From: Pricia mediterranea
Lineage (GTDB): Bacteria > Bacteroidota > Bacteroidia > Flavobacteriales > Flavobacteriaceae
Assembly (NCBI RefSeq): GCF_032248455.1
Contig: NZ_JAVTTP010000001.1
Coordinates: 868,001 to 932,000 of the forward strand
Direction of reading: 5' to 3'
DNA length: 64,000 nucleotides
The notes below the pieces were generated by a model. It was not told where the DNA came from. It worked only from the letters and a program-made list of their open reading frames with translations, and made no database searches. The translations under genes and the position numbers were made by a program. Below are positions 16,539 through 26,342 of this stretch, one piece after another. Position 1 is the first letter of the stretch. Every line of letters begins with the position of its first letter.

Positions 16539-16988
16539 ATGAGCAAAGACAAAAGTAAAATTCTAGACGAAATCGAAGAAATTCTTGAAAAAAATGAGGA
16601 TGCCCGAAAAGGATATGAAAAAGCGGCCGACAATGCGGACAGCAATGCACTCGCCGGTTACTTCAGGGAAAAGGCCTCAAAAAGAAGGGAATTCAACACG
16701 AAGTTAAAGCATGAAATCAAGGATGCCTATCCCGATTTTGATGAAGACGGATCTTTTACCGGTAGTATGCACCGAGCCTGGATGGACGTGAAAAGCCTAT
16801 TCTCCGCGGATGACGACGAATCCATGTTGGAGGAGTCCATTAAGGGAGATAAGGCCGCTATTGACGAGTACAACGATGTCATCGAGTATGACAATTTGGC
16901 CCCGGGCCTTAAGACCTTGTTGATTTCACAAAGGGATGAAATCCAACGCGACATAGCACAGAACGACTCCCTCGAAAGTTTGCATTAA
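16539..16988 (+). CDS. PA2169-type four-helix-bundle protein (DUF2383), copy 1
   Basis: A 149-residue, highly charged, all-helical cytoplasmic protein of the DUF2383/PA2169 family, a ferritin-like four-helix bundle found in stress-related gene sets. Family features are the AARKGYEKAAD-like first helix, the REKASKRREF segment, the MHRAWMDVKSLFS block and MLEESIKGDKAAIDEY near residue 105. A second gene of identical length with the same blocks lies at 38623-39072. The gene ends in a strong terminator and appears monocistronic. The start ATG is preceded by an A-rich stretch rather than a Shine-Dalgarno site, normal for this phylum. No metal ligands can be assigned with confidence. Confidence 0.88.
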   Translation: MSKDKSKILDEIEEILEKNEDARKGYEKAADNADSNALAGYFREKASKRREFNTKLKHEIKDAYPDFDEDGSFTGSMHRAWMDVKSLFSADDDESMLEESIKGDKAAIDEYNDVIEYDNLAPGLKTLLISQRDEIQRDIAQNDSLESLH

Positions 16989-17003
16989 CATATTATAGCT
17001 AAA

Positions 17004-17030
17004 AGGCGCTCTACCGAGCGCCTTTTTTTT
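17004..17030 (+). terminator. Intrinsic terminator after DUF2383 copy 1
   Basis: AGGCGCTC and GAGCGCCT form a perfect 8-bp stem around a TACC loop, followed by eight T, 15 bp after the stop codon. Confidence 0.92.
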
Positions 17031-17141
17031 GTGTTTTGTCCATCTTTTTTAACGACTTTTCCGTCGTTGACGCAGGCTGGCACCCCCAGTATCTCACCAC
17101 ACAACGCAATAATTTTACTATCCCGACCCAAAAACCTCTAC

Positions 17142-17666
17142 ATGGAAAACTGGATTCTTGCCCCGATGTCAACGCTTTTAATAGTAATTTTCTCAGTACT
17201 ATTAATTTTTAGTATTATCATTCTAATAACCCGTATTTCCGGTCTCCGCACATTTGCCAAGATGTCGAGCTTCGATTTCGCCTCGACCATTGCCATTGGA
17301 TCTATATTGGCCTCTGTGGTGATGAACACCGGGCAATCGATAATCAAGGGTACCATAGCCCTTGCTACGATCATCGCCTTTCAAACTCTTTTTTCCTATG
17401 CAAAAAGAAAATCCAGCAAGCTGACCGAAATGCTAACGAACACCCCCATGCTCATCATGGACGGGGACCAAATTCTATACGACAACCTGGCCAAGACCAA
17501 CGTCAGTGAAGAAGACCTCATCGCCAAATTACGGGAGGCTAATGTCAGACACTTTGGGGAAGTACTCGCGGTCGTGCTCGAATCTACCGGCGATGTCACG
17601 GTAATACACGCCAACGACGGAACCGAGCTAGACCGTGACCGGTTGCTCAAGGGGGTGCAGCGGTGA
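17142..17666 (+). CDS. DUF421 (YetF-type) membrane protein, first of tandem pair
   Basis: A 174-residue YetF/DUF421 protein. The ATG at 17142 is chosen because the upstream part of the ORF overlaps the preceding terminator and lacks hydrophobic character. Three hydrophobic helices are followed by a cytoplasmic domain with the family signature LTEMLTNTPMLIMDGDQIL and the EEDLIAKLREANV segment. In Bacillus the family is linked to envelope stress and phosphatidylserine decarboxylation; the role here is not known. The next gene is a paralogue with the same length and the shared block KMSSFDFA, only 39 bp downstream, so the two are probably co-transcribed and may form a heteromer. Confidence 0.88.
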   Translation: MENWILAPMSTLLIVIFSVLLIFSIIILITRISGLRTFAKMSSFDFASTIAIGSILASVVMNTGQSIIKGTIALATIIAFQTLFSYAKRKSSKLTEMLTNTPMLIMDGDQILYDNLAKTNVSEEDLIAKLREANVRHFGEVLAVVLESTGDVTVIHANDGTELDRDRLLKGVQR

Positions 17667-17705
17667 TACGGTGCAAGTTTTACCTCTCAATTTATCCTAA
17701 ACGTT

Positions 17706-18230
17706 ATGTTAGAAAAACTTATTGAACTGAGCTGGAGCACAGTGGGCCAAATTGCCATTAGCGCATTGGGCATCTACCTTGCCGTAATTATAATGACCCG
17801 TATTTGCGGGAAACGAAGCTTTTCGAAGATGTCCAGCTTCGATTTCGCCATGACGGTAGCCGTTGGATCGATCATAGCGACCACGGTGCTCTCCTCCACC
17901 GTCAACATGGTCGAAGGCGTCGTGGGACTGGTTGCCGTTTATCTGCTCCAAATTACCGCCGCCCTGGCCCGAAGAAACAAAACCGTTCGAAACCTGATGG
18001 ATAACTCCCCATTGTTGCTTATGGATGGCGATACGATTTTGGAAGATAACCTACGGAAAGCACGAGTGACCCAAGGAGACCTACGCTCCAAATTGCGGGA
18101 GGCGAACGTCACCGATCTCTCCAACGTAAAAGCGGTAGTATTTGAGACCACCGGCGATATATCCGTCCTTCACAAAGACGGCGAAGAGCCGCTTGATCTG
18201 TGGTTGATGAAGGATGTGGTTCGGGAGTGA
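17706..18230 (+). CDS. DUF421 (YetF-type) membrane protein, second of tandem pair
   Basis: Also 174 residues, with the same order of parts as its upstream neighbour: N-terminal hydrophobic helices, the KMSSFDFAMTVAVGSI block, a third helix, then the cytoplasmic domain with NSPLLLMDGDTILEDNL and GDLRSKLREANV. The 39-bp gap and matching layout point to a tandem gene duplication and one operon. The extreme C-termini differ most, as expected after divergence. Function is unknown beyond the family link to the envelope. Confidence 0.88.
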   Translation: MLEKLIELSWSTVGQIAISALGIYLAVIIMTRICGKRSFSKMSSFDFAMTVAVGSIIATTVLSSTVNMVEGVVGLVAVYLLQITAALARRNKTVRNLMDNSPLLLMDGDTILEDNLRKARVTQGDLRSKLREANVTDLSNVKAVVFETTGDISVLHKDGEEPLDLWLMKDVVRE

Positions 18231-18752
18231 ACCGCTTCCCGCTTCATAGGATGGAAGCGGCACTCCGTGGTATCCGGCGGTCGGATAATCGAATTCAGAT
18301 TTTTCAGTTCGTCCTACGGATCCATTTGAACATTTCAAATCGATTGTTCAGGGTATATGCACTACCAATGGCGGCTTGTAGTTCTTGTAGCTGATTTAAA
18401 CATCCGCCACGCGCAATTCGTTGGTGGCATCCCGGAGTTCATTTTCAAATTGATTTCCACTTTGGCAGTTTCTTTTTGGCAAGAAGTTGGGAGGTTTTGG
18501 CACAGCTGGAAACGTCGTATTACATGTGTTTGGGACTGCCCTGTGAAAAAAGAGACTACTCTCTAGTGCTACAAAAATAACATTTCCCCCGGCGAACTTT
18601 TCCAAAAAAATCACCAGCCATATTATTCCGAATCCTTACTTTTAGTGCCTAAACAAAACCTATCAGGTCCCAGATGGTCCGAAACCGCTTTTTCGGAATA
18701 GCATCCCTGGCAATTAAACCACTTTAATAAAACCGACCTTAACTTGAGCACC
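18231..18752. other. 522-bp gene-free region
   Basis: No convincing ORF on either strand. The only signal is a near-consensus TACTTTTA at 18637-18644 that may serve the BNR-repeat gene, leaving a leader of about 100 nt. Confidence 0.45.
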
Positions 18753-21700
18753 ATGAAACCATCCCTATTACGTCTCGGCCTTGTTGCCATGATTCTCTCC
18801 TTATTGCCCCACACCCTTACGGCCCAAAAACGCAAAAAATCGGATGCCTCGACCGCGCAGGTACCGCAGGAACTCTATTCCAGTTTGGAGTATCGGTCGC
18901 TTGGACCGTACCGGGGCGGGCGTTCGGCCACGGTGACCGGGGTTCAGGGCGAACCTGACCTCTACTACTTCGGGGCGACCGGGGGCGGGGTCTGGAAAAC
19001 GACCAACGGAGGCCGGGAATGGGAAAATATTTCGGACGGCTATTTCGGGGGTAGCATAGGGGCGGTAGCGGTCGCGGAGAGCGACCCGAACGTCATCTAT
19101 GTCGGAGGCGGCGAAAAGACCCTACGAGGAAATGTTTCTTCCGGATATGGCATCTGGAAAACCGTGGATGCCGGCAAGACGTGGAAGTCCGTGGGACTGG
19201 AAAACAGCCGGCATGTACCGCGGATCCGCATCCATCCCAAGAATCCCGATATCGTATATGCGGCCGTTCTCGGAAACATCTATAAGCCTACCGAAGACAG
19301 GGGCATCTATAAAAGTACCGATGGCGGGGCAAGCTGGTCGAAAAAACTCTTCGTCAACGAACAGGCCGGATTTGTAGATCTGATCCTGGACCCCAACAAT
19401 CCGCGCATCATGTACGCTTCTTCGTGGCGGGTCAAGCGCACCCCATTCAGCCTGAGCAGCGGGGGCGAGGGCAGTGCCCTTTGGAAAAGTACCGATAGCG
19501 GCGAAAATTGGACGGAAATCTCAAAAAACGAGGGCTTTCCTAAAGATACCTTGGGAATTATCGGGGTGACCGTATCACCGGTCAATTCCGATCGGGTGTT
19601 CGCTATGGTGGAAAACAAAGAGAAAGGCGGACTCTACCGCAGTGAGGATGGCGGCCAAAAGTGGTCGCTGGTCAACGATGACCGTAGCCTTCGGCAGCGC
19701 GCGTGGTACTACACCCGGGTCTATGCCGATACCAAAGACGAAGATGTCGTTTACGTCGTCAACGTCTCGTACCACAAATCATCGGACGGCGGAAAGACCT
19801 TTGAAGCCCACAATGCTCCCCACGGCGACCACCACGACCTTTGGATCGCACCGGAAAATCCGAAAAGAATGGTCATCGCCGATGATGGCGGGGCGCAGGT
19901 CAGCTACGATGGGGGCGAAACCTGGAGCACCTACCACAACCAGCCTACGGCCCAATATTACCGGGTGACCACCGATAATGCCCATCCGTACCGGATCTAT
20001 GTGGCACAACAGGACAATTCGACCCAGCGCGTAAAGCACCGGAGCGATGGCAACGGCATTACCGAAGACGACTGGGAGGAGACCGCAGGGGGCGAGTCCG
20101 CTTGGATCGCCGTCGACCCCACCGATAACGACATCGTATATGGCGGGAGTTACGGGGGATTTCTGACCCGGGTAAACCATGGGAAAAACACGGTACGCGG
20201 TATCAACGTTTGGCCCGACAACCCCATGGGGCATGGTGCCGAGGGGATGAAGTATCGTTTTCAGTGGAATTTCCCCATAATTTTCAGCAAGCACGATCCG
20301 AATAAACTCTACGCCTTCTCGAACCATGTGCATCGGACTACCAACGAGGGGCAAAGCTGGGAAGTGCTGAGCGAAGACCTGACGCGTAACGATTCGACCA
20401 AGCTGGTATCGAGCGGAGGGCCCATTACCCAAGACAACACCGGGGTGGAATATTACGGCACCATCTTCGCGGCCGATGAGAGTCCCTTGAAAGAAGGCCT
20501 GATGTGGGTCGGCAGCGACGATGGCTTGATTCACATCACCAGGGACGGGGGACAGACCTGGGAAAACGTGACGCCGAAAAATATGCCCAAATGGACCATG
20601 ATCAACAGTATCGAGGCCTCAACTTTCGACGAGGGCACCTGTTACGTGGCCGCTACCAGTTACAAACTGGGCGATTTTAGTCCCTACCTCTACAAGACTT
20701 CCGATTACGGAAAAAGTTGGAGCAAAATAACCGATGGTATCCATGAAGAACATTTCACCCGGGTGGTACGCGAAGATCCGAAGCGAAAAGGATTATTGTA
20801 CGCCGGTACCGAAACGGGCATGTACATTTCTTTCGACGACGGGGCCAATTGGAGTCCGTTTCAATTGAACCTTCCCATCGTTCCAATTACCGACCTTGCC
20901 ATCAAGGACAATAGCCTGATCGTTGCCACCCAAGGGCGAAGTCTTTGGATGCTCGACGACCTCAGCGTCGTCCATCAGGCGGAAAAAATCGATCAGTCCG
21001 CCGAGAACATCCTGTACCGGCCTAAAGATGCCCTACGGACGAAAGGCAGCACCAAAGAAGAACCATCCCTAACCGAGGGGCAGAACCTTCCGAACGGGGT
21101 CATCACCCATTTCCTCCTAAAGAACCTCACCGAGAACGACAGTGTACAGCTGACCTACCTCAACATGAAAGGCGATACGCTGGCCACGTTCAAAAATTCC
21201 GCCAAGGAAAAGGATAAAAAACTGGAAGTCAAAAAAGGTGGTAATACCCATGTCTGGGATACGCGCAGCAAAGGTGCCGAAAAGTTGGACGGTATGATTT
21301 TGTGGTGGGCCAACCTAGACGGGGCCAAAGCGGTACCTGGCAATTACAAGGTCAGCCTGAGCGTAAACGGCACCGCTGAGAGCCAAGATTTTAAAATCGT
21401 GCCCGACCCCCGGGCCGAAGCCTCGGTGGAAGACATGCAGAAACAGTTCGATTTTGTGAGCGAGGTCAACGCTACGGTAGATAGGGCCCACCAATCCATC
21501 AAGAAAATCCGCAAGATCAATGAAAAACTCGAGACCTTCGTCAAACAACACCAAGACGATGACCGTGTCGAAGCCCTGGTCGAAAAGGCCAAAAAGATGA
21601 AGGGAAAATTCGGGGAGGTCGAAAAGGCGCTGTACCAGACCAAAAACCGAAGTCGACAAGACCCCCTCAATTTTCCGATCAAGCTGACCAACAAACTGGC

Positions 21701-21890
21701 GCATTTGAACAGCTTGGTAACGCTCGACGATTTCCCGCCCACCGATCAAGACTGGGCGGTCAAATCGGAACTGACGGCCAAGATCAACGCGCAACTGAAG
21801 GCCTTCGACCAAATGGCCGATGAAGAGCTCGATGCCTTCAACGATGAATTCAATACGTTGCAGCTCAACTATTTGTCCTTGGACGAATAA
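18753..21890 (+). CDS. Secreted VPS10/BNR-repeat beta-propeller protein
   Basis: A 1045-residue exported protein often annotated as glycosyl hydrolase in flavobacteria. After a signal peptide ending in TAQ, residues ~40-730 contain many BNR Asp-box repeats (for example STDGGASWS, SEDGGQKWS, TRDGGQTWEN, SFDDGANWS), the blades of a sortilin/VPS10-like double beta-propeller. A C-terminal region (~750-1045) has a beta domain and a charged helical segment. Known active-site residues of sialidases are not recognisable, so binding or scaffolding is as likely as hydrolysis. The ATG at 18753 is preferred to the TTG three codons earlier. A terminator follows the gene. Confidence 0.85.
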   Translation: MKPSLLRLGLVAMILSLLPHTLTAQKRKKSDASTAQVPQELYSSLEYRSLGPYRGGRSATVTGVQGEPDLYYFGATGGGVWKTTNGGREWENISDGYFGGSIGAVAVAESDPNVIYVGGGEKTLRGNVSSGYGIWKTVDAGKTWKSVGLENSRHVPRIRIHPKNPDIVYAAVLGNIYKPTEDRGIYKSTDGGASWSKKLFVNEQAGFVDLILDPNNPRIMYASSWRVKRTPFSLSSGGEGSALWKSTDSGENWTEISKNEGFPKDTLGIIGVTVSPVNSDRVFAMVENKEKGGLYRSEDGGQKWSLVNDDRSLRQRAWYYTRVYADTKDEDVVYVVNVSYHKSSDGGKTFEAHNAPHGDHHDLWIAPENPKRMVIADDGGAQVSYDGGETWSTYHNQPTAQYYRVTTDNAHPYRIYVAQQDNSTQRVKHRSDGNGITEDDWEETAGGESAWIAVDPTDNDIVYGGSYGGFLTRVNHGKNTVRGINVWPDNPMGHGAEGMKYRFQWNFPIIFSKHDPNKLYAFSNHVHRTTNEGQSWEVLSEDLTRNDSTKLVSSGGPITQDNTGVEYYGTIFAADESPLKEGLMWVGSDDGLIHITRDGGQTWENVTPKNMPKWTMINSIEASTFDEGTCYVAATSYKLGDFSPYLYKTSDYGKSWSKITDGIHEEHFTRVVREDPKRKGLLYAGTETGMYISFDDGANWSPFQLNLPIVPITDLAIKDNSLIVATQGRSLWMLDDLSVVHQAEKIDQSAENILYRPKDALRTKGSTKEEPSLTEGQNLPNGVITHFLLKNLTENDSVQLTYLNMKGDTLATFKNSAKEKDKKLEVKKGGNTHVWDTRSKGAEKLDGMILWWANLDGAKAVPGNYKVSLSVNGTAESQDFKIVPDPRAEASVEDMQKQFDFVSEVNATVDRAHQSIKKIRKINEKLETFVKQHQDDDRVEALVEKAKKMKGKFGEVEKALYQTKNRSRQDPLNFPIKLTNKLAHLNSLVTLDDFPPTDQDWAVKSELTAKINAQLKAFDQMADEELDAFNDEFNTLQLNYLSLDE

Positions 21891-21910
21891 AAGTCCCGGT
21901 TTTTTTAACA

Positions 21911-21949
21911 AAGGCCAAAGTTGAACAACCTGATCAGCTTTGGCCTTTT
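21911..21949 (+). terminator. Intrinsic terminator after BNR-repeat gene
   Basis: AAGGCCAAAG pairs perfectly with CTTTGGCCTT across a 17-base loop, followed by a short TTC tract, 20 bp past the stop. The T-run is weak, so termination may be partial. Confidence 0.7.
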
Positions 21950-22197
21950 CATTGGTAGTAATCCGTAGGTTCTTGGTTGGCACTGGTTGGCATAAACCGG
22001 CGAACGGTAGGCCATACAACATCTTTCATGACCATCCATACACCATCCGTTACGATTCACACAAAATCCAAATTCAAAATTCGATAGAATTCTTACTTTA
22101 CGATTTTTCTTATATGAATCATAGGTAAAATACTGATGCCATCGGCAGGTTCCCTCCAGCAAAGAAATGAGATTTTGAACCTTATTTTCTAGAACCC

Positions 22198-25100
22198 ATG
22201 CCCAGCGTTCCTTCAATAACCGGCAGTATCCGAAAGCCCTTCACAGCCAATAAACGGCTTTTTGGTCTGCTTACTGTCGCCCTGATCGTTATCGGCCTGT
22301 TCTTCGCCATTTACTATTCCCATATAAAAAGCAACCAACAACACTTTCGGGAATCGAAGCTTCAAAGCCTGGATTCCGATTTCGATATTATCTCAAGGCA
22401 ATTGGACAACGATATCCAAATCTACAACTCCAGAAACAACATCCAACCTAAAACCACAAACGACGGCGAACTGCGCGATCAAGTCCATCCGATAAAAATG
22501 CGAATCGATTCTATCTGGAAAAGGCCTTCCAAATCCATAAAAATAGACCCGGCCTTCGACGAGTACATGATTACGATCAAAGACCCCCTGAATGCAAAAA
22601 ATTCCGTTGACCCGATGAAACTCGCCAGCGCACAAGGTTTCGGAAAACCCATGGAAGACATTTACAAGAGCACGCTTAAAGGGGCCATCAAACCGCCGGA
22701 CACCCTATTTAAATCCAATCTGCTGAACATGGGCGTCGCGATACCCATCCCGGCCGAAGGCACGAATTACCAGCTCTTTGGAAAGGAATACAATTACGAA
22801 ACAGCTTTAAATCCCCATGTAAAACTAAAAATTGAGATTATCGGACTGGTCAAGGCCGATCGCTATAGGGAGACCATCCGAAAAATCGACCCCTGGATCA
22901 TTGCCCTGCTCACCACTTTTTTACTGCTCTCGCTCTTCGGCCTCCCCTATTTTAAAATGCTTTTTATCGCCGAAGACGAACGGCTCTCGAGCAACGACGT
23001 CATCCTCTCGGGCATTACGGTGGTCGTTGGCGCCCCGATCATCACAATCGTTTTTCTCGCGCTGATGAACCATTACTTTGATTACTACCATACGATTCCC
23101 AAACGCTTAACGACCTTAAGTGAAAAAATCTCCGATCGTTTTGAGGAAGAAAACATGGCCAATGTCACCCATCTTTACGAGACCCCGTTACAAAAAGAGG
23201 ATAACGCCTACCTTTCGGATACCACGGCAACGTTTTTTAGGGGCTCCGAATCGAATGCACCGTTCAGGGAGCATCTTAAGTTTGTTTCAAAAATAGATTC
23301 TATGGGCGAGGTCTACTATCATATTGCGCTGATCGACAAAGACGATATCAAGAACACCAAAAGCCTTAGTACCCGTCCCTACTTTAAGGCCTTTGACGCA
23401 TCGGACAACCTTTGGCATTCCAGAAACGGTATCGATTACGTAATGCGGCCGGTAGTTTCTATCGAAGACCAGACCGAGGAGGCTGTTTATATCGTCAACA
23501 ACGAAGCGGACGAACTTTCGGGTTATAGGGTCGGGGCTTCACAGATGAAATCCGTGCACGACCCCATCTTGCCCTTCGGATACCAGTTTGTCATCGCTGA
23601 CGACCAGGGCGAGGTATGGTTCCATTCCGAAGCGGGAAGGGCGACCCTGGAGAATTTTTTCGAGGTCAGCAGGGCGGTGGACGACGTCCGGAGCGCGGTA
23701 CTCGGAAGGGTGGGTGCCCAGGGCATTGTCAATTATCGCGACAAAAGTAAACTGTTCCATATTACGCCCATAAAGAGCACCAATCTAAGCGTTATAGCCT
23801 TGTATGACATCGGCCTGCTGCGCACCCGGGTATCGGAAATCTTGACCCTGGCCTGTATCGCCGTGGTCTTGGCCACAATCCTTCTGCTGGCGATCACCGT
23901 GCTGTCGCTGATTATCAGAAACCCCAAACTTGGGCTCTATCGGTACGACAGGTTCCTGTTCGATTTTCTGACGCCGAAGAAGTGCGACAGGGATACCTAT
24001 ATCCTCCTGTCGTGTCTTTTTATAGGCGCATTGCTGGTTGGAACAAGCGTTAACCTTTTTCTCGACATCGAGCCCCTAAAGGTTTATATCACCTGTCTTC
24101 TGGTGGCCATATGGGCCTATCTGATCGTTTACTACAGCCTGCATCCGTACCGAAACCGGCCGGATTTAAAATTCAGGGTCCGCGATTTTTTGCTGCTGTC
24201 GGTCATTGTTTTTTTGAACATCCTCATGATCAAGCTCAACAATGGATACGGATTCGCCGTCGTGGCCGTGCTGTTGCAACTGGGCTGTATCTTCATCATA
24301 ATACGCGGACAGTTTTTTGAGCTGCCCGAGAGGTTACGGAAAATATGTAGGTACAACCGACTGAACGTCCATATCCCCTACCGCTATTGGTATTCCATGT
24401 TTTTGTTCAGCTGGCTTCTGCTGGTCGCCGTTTTTCCTACCTACTTGATTTTCGATAAGGTAGAAAACCTGATCGATACGGTCTGGTCCAAGACCGACCA
24501 AATGTCCATGGCCCAAAAGTACATCGCCAAGGAAAGAGCGCTACAGAAAAATCTACCGGGATTCGATGACCGGCCACGGGGATTCGATAAACTGAAGAAG
24601 GAGGACGACCGATTACATCAAGAACATTTAAGACAAGGCCTGTATCCGGTCTATGCCGAAGCCCTCGCAATCGGTCCCGAAGACAATCCTTTTTTAGAAA
24701 CTGGGGATAAAAGTCGCATTTTTCGGGAATTTCTTTGGAATGCCCGACCCATTTTCGACGAAAGGATAAGCGGGTTCAAGGCCCTGGTGTACCGGCAGGC
24801 CCGGGATTCCTCTTGGATCAGTAACCGGGATGCCGATACCCTGGCCCTAGTCCATCTGGGTAAAAAGGATGCCTTACAGGTCACCCGGCAACCCTCCGAT
24901 GAGACTATCAAGGGCACCTTGGGGTATTGGACCCTGAAGGTTAGCGGGCTGCTGTTGATATTGTCCGTTTTATTTTCGATGATCCTGTTCTTTGTGGATC
25001 GTTTCTTCGCCTTCCGTTTTCGACATTTAAAACCCAATGATTTTGATACGAACCCGGACAAAAACTATGTTAAAAAATTCGGACGCATGCTGCTCGACGA

Positions 25101-26334
25101 GCAGTCGAACTCCGGCCTGTTGTTGATCGGCCTGCCCTTTTCGGGAAAACGCAGCTTCGCCACTGAAATCCTACAATCCGCCAACTATACCAAAGATGTT
25201 TGCCTCTCCATGCTGCGATTGGACCATATTGATGGGGATGCCGATATTTCGCTCATTCTAGGTGTCCTCGCCGGATTCGCACCAAAGGACCGGGACCGGT
25301 TCGATTGGGAGGCCCAAGAGGTCTTTATCGTCGAACACCTAGAGCACAATATAAAATCCTTCAATGCCAACCATCTAAAGCTCAAGGTCATTTCTTTCTT
25401 GATCTCAAAACGAAAACGGGTCATACTGATATCGGAAGTCTATCCGAGCCAGATTTTCGCGTTTTACGAAAAACCGCAGGAAACATCCGGATTGCCGCCG
25501 GGCAGCCTGGAAGACGACTTCAATTCTTGGCGAAATATTCTGAGTGCCTTCCCCCAAGTGCTTATCGGCATTAGGGAAAACAAGGAAAAGGTGTATCGGG
25601 TATTGGGACTGCGTCCGAACAAAAAACCTACGCGCTATGAGCGGACCATTGCGCCCCTGATAGAAGAACTAGGCCACAGTAAGTTTCTGCCTACCCTGGC
25701 CCCGGTAATCCTATCAAAGACCCTCTACGAAACCGATGCTTCCAATGGCAAGGTAGAGTCCGAAGGCGGGGAGGCCATTAATGACCATCAAGATGTCTCG
25801 GAGTACAAAGGTGTCACGGCTTATGAGGATGTCAAAGACAGCAAGAATTCCACGGTAAATGATGAGCGGTTGGATCGGCAGCGCATGATCATGCACACCC
25901 AGAACATGGGGAACGGCTATTACAATGACATTTGGAACGCTCTGCCCACTAGGGAACGGTACCTGCTCTACGACCTCGCCAAAGATGGCTTTTTAAATAT
26001 CAAAAATAGGAATTCGCTGTTCTCGTTGATGAAAAAGGGACTGGTGGTCTGGAGGGACCGTCCCGCTATCTTTAACTATAGCTTCAAGAACTTTATCGTC
26101 ACCTCGGTCTCGCTGAACGAGGCCCTGCGCCTAGAGAACAAGCACCGCGGCAAAGGTACTTGGAGCCACGCACGCATCGTGCTCTACCTTATCATAGTAA
26201 CGACCATCGTATTTATCGCTTTGGGCAAACCGGAACTGATAAAGGATTTTGAGGCCCTTATCGGAACCCTGGGCGGCCTGGGCGTTATCATCCCGCTGGT
26301 CAGCAAGTTTTTGGCTTCGGGAAGCCAGAAGTAA
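22198..26334 (+). CDS. Large polytopic membrane protein with sensor-like regions and P-loop-like domain
   Basis: A 1378-residue protein I do not recognise as a named family. A TM helix (~22-44) leads to a ~180-residue outer region, two helices (~233-290), a second outer region (~290-545) resembling a Cache-type sensor, six or so helices (~546-745), a third outer region (~750-900) and a TM near 905-930. A cytoplasmic domain then has a Walker A-like GLPFSGKRS (978-986, with Arg in place of the usual Ser/Thr after Lys) and hydrophobic strands ending in VFIVEHLE and VILISE that could be Walker B. One or two more hydrophobic segments close the protein. It looks like a membrane sensor controlling a STAND/AAA-like or degenerate ATPase. 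Its stop is 8 bp from the convergent coiled-coil gene. Confidence 0.7.
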   Translation: MPSVPSITGSIRKPFTANKRLFGLLTVALIVIGLFFAIYYSHIKSNQQHFRESKLQSLDSDFDIISRQLDNDIQIYNSRNNIQPKTTNDGELRDQVHPIKMRIDSIWKRPSKSIKIDPAFDEYMITIKDPLNAKNSVDPMKLASAQGFGKPMEDIYKSTLKGAIKPPDTLFKSNLLNMGVAIPIPAEGTNYQLFGKEYNYETALNPHVKLKIEIIGLVKADRYRETIRKIDPWIIALLTTFLLLSLFGLPYFKMLFIAEDERLSSNDVILSGITVVVGAPIITIVFLALMNHYFDYYHTIPKRLTTLSEKISDRFEEENMANVTHLYETPLQKEDNAYLSDTTATFFRGSESNAPFREHLKFVSKIDSMGEVYYHIALIDKDDIKNTKSLSTRPYFKAFDASDNLWHSRNGIDYVMRPVVSIEDQTEEAVYIVNNEADELSGYRVGASQMKSVHDPILPFGYQFVIADDQGEVWFHSEAGRATLENFFEVSRAVDDVRSAVLGRVGAQGIVNYRDKSKLFHITPIKSTNLSVIALYDIGLLRTRVSEILTLACIAVVLATILLLAITVLSLIIRNPKLGLYRYDRFLFDFLTPKKCDRDTYILLSCLFIGALLVGTSVNLFLDIEPLKVYITCLLVAIWAYLIVYYSLHPYRNRPDLKFRVRDFLLLSVIVFLNILMIKLNNGYGFAVVAVLLQLGCIFIIIRGQFFELPERLRKICRYNRLNVHIPYRYWYSMFLFSWLLLVAVFPTYLIFDKVENLIDTVWSKTDQMSMAQKYIAKERALQKNLPGFDDRPRGFDKLKKEDDRLHQEHLRQGLYPVYAEALAIGPEDNPFLETGDKSRIFREFLWNARPIFDERISGFKALVYRQARDSSWISNRDADTLALVHLGKKDALQVTRQPSDETIKGTLGYWTLKVSGLLLILSVLFSMILFFVDRFFAFRFRHLKPNDFDTNPDKNYVKKFGRMLLDEQSNSGLLLIGLPFSGKRSFATEILQSANYTKDVCLSMLRLDHIDGDADISLILGVLAGFAPKDRDRFDWEAQEVFIVEHLEHNIKSFNANHLKLKVISFLISKRKRVILISEVYPSQIFAFYEKPQETSGLPPGSLEDDFNSWRNILSAFPQVLIGIRENKEKVYRVLGLRPNKKPTRYERTIAPLIEELGHSKFLPTLAPVILSKTLYETDASNGKVESEGGEAINDHQDVSEYKGVTAYEDVKDSKNSTVNDERLDRQRMIMHTQNMGNGYYNDIWNALPTRERYLLYDLAKDGFLNIKNRNSLFSLMKKGLVVWRDRPAIFNYSFKNFIVTSVSLNEALRLENKHRGKGTWSHARIVLYLIIVTTIVFIALGKPELIKDFEALIGTLGGLGVIIPLVSKFLASGSQK

Positions 26335-26342
26335 GGGTCGCC

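Noticed and set aside
19779-20534. 251-codon ORF on the minus strand
   Set aside because: It is antisense to the BNR-repeat gene; the gene on the other strand has strong repeat motifs.
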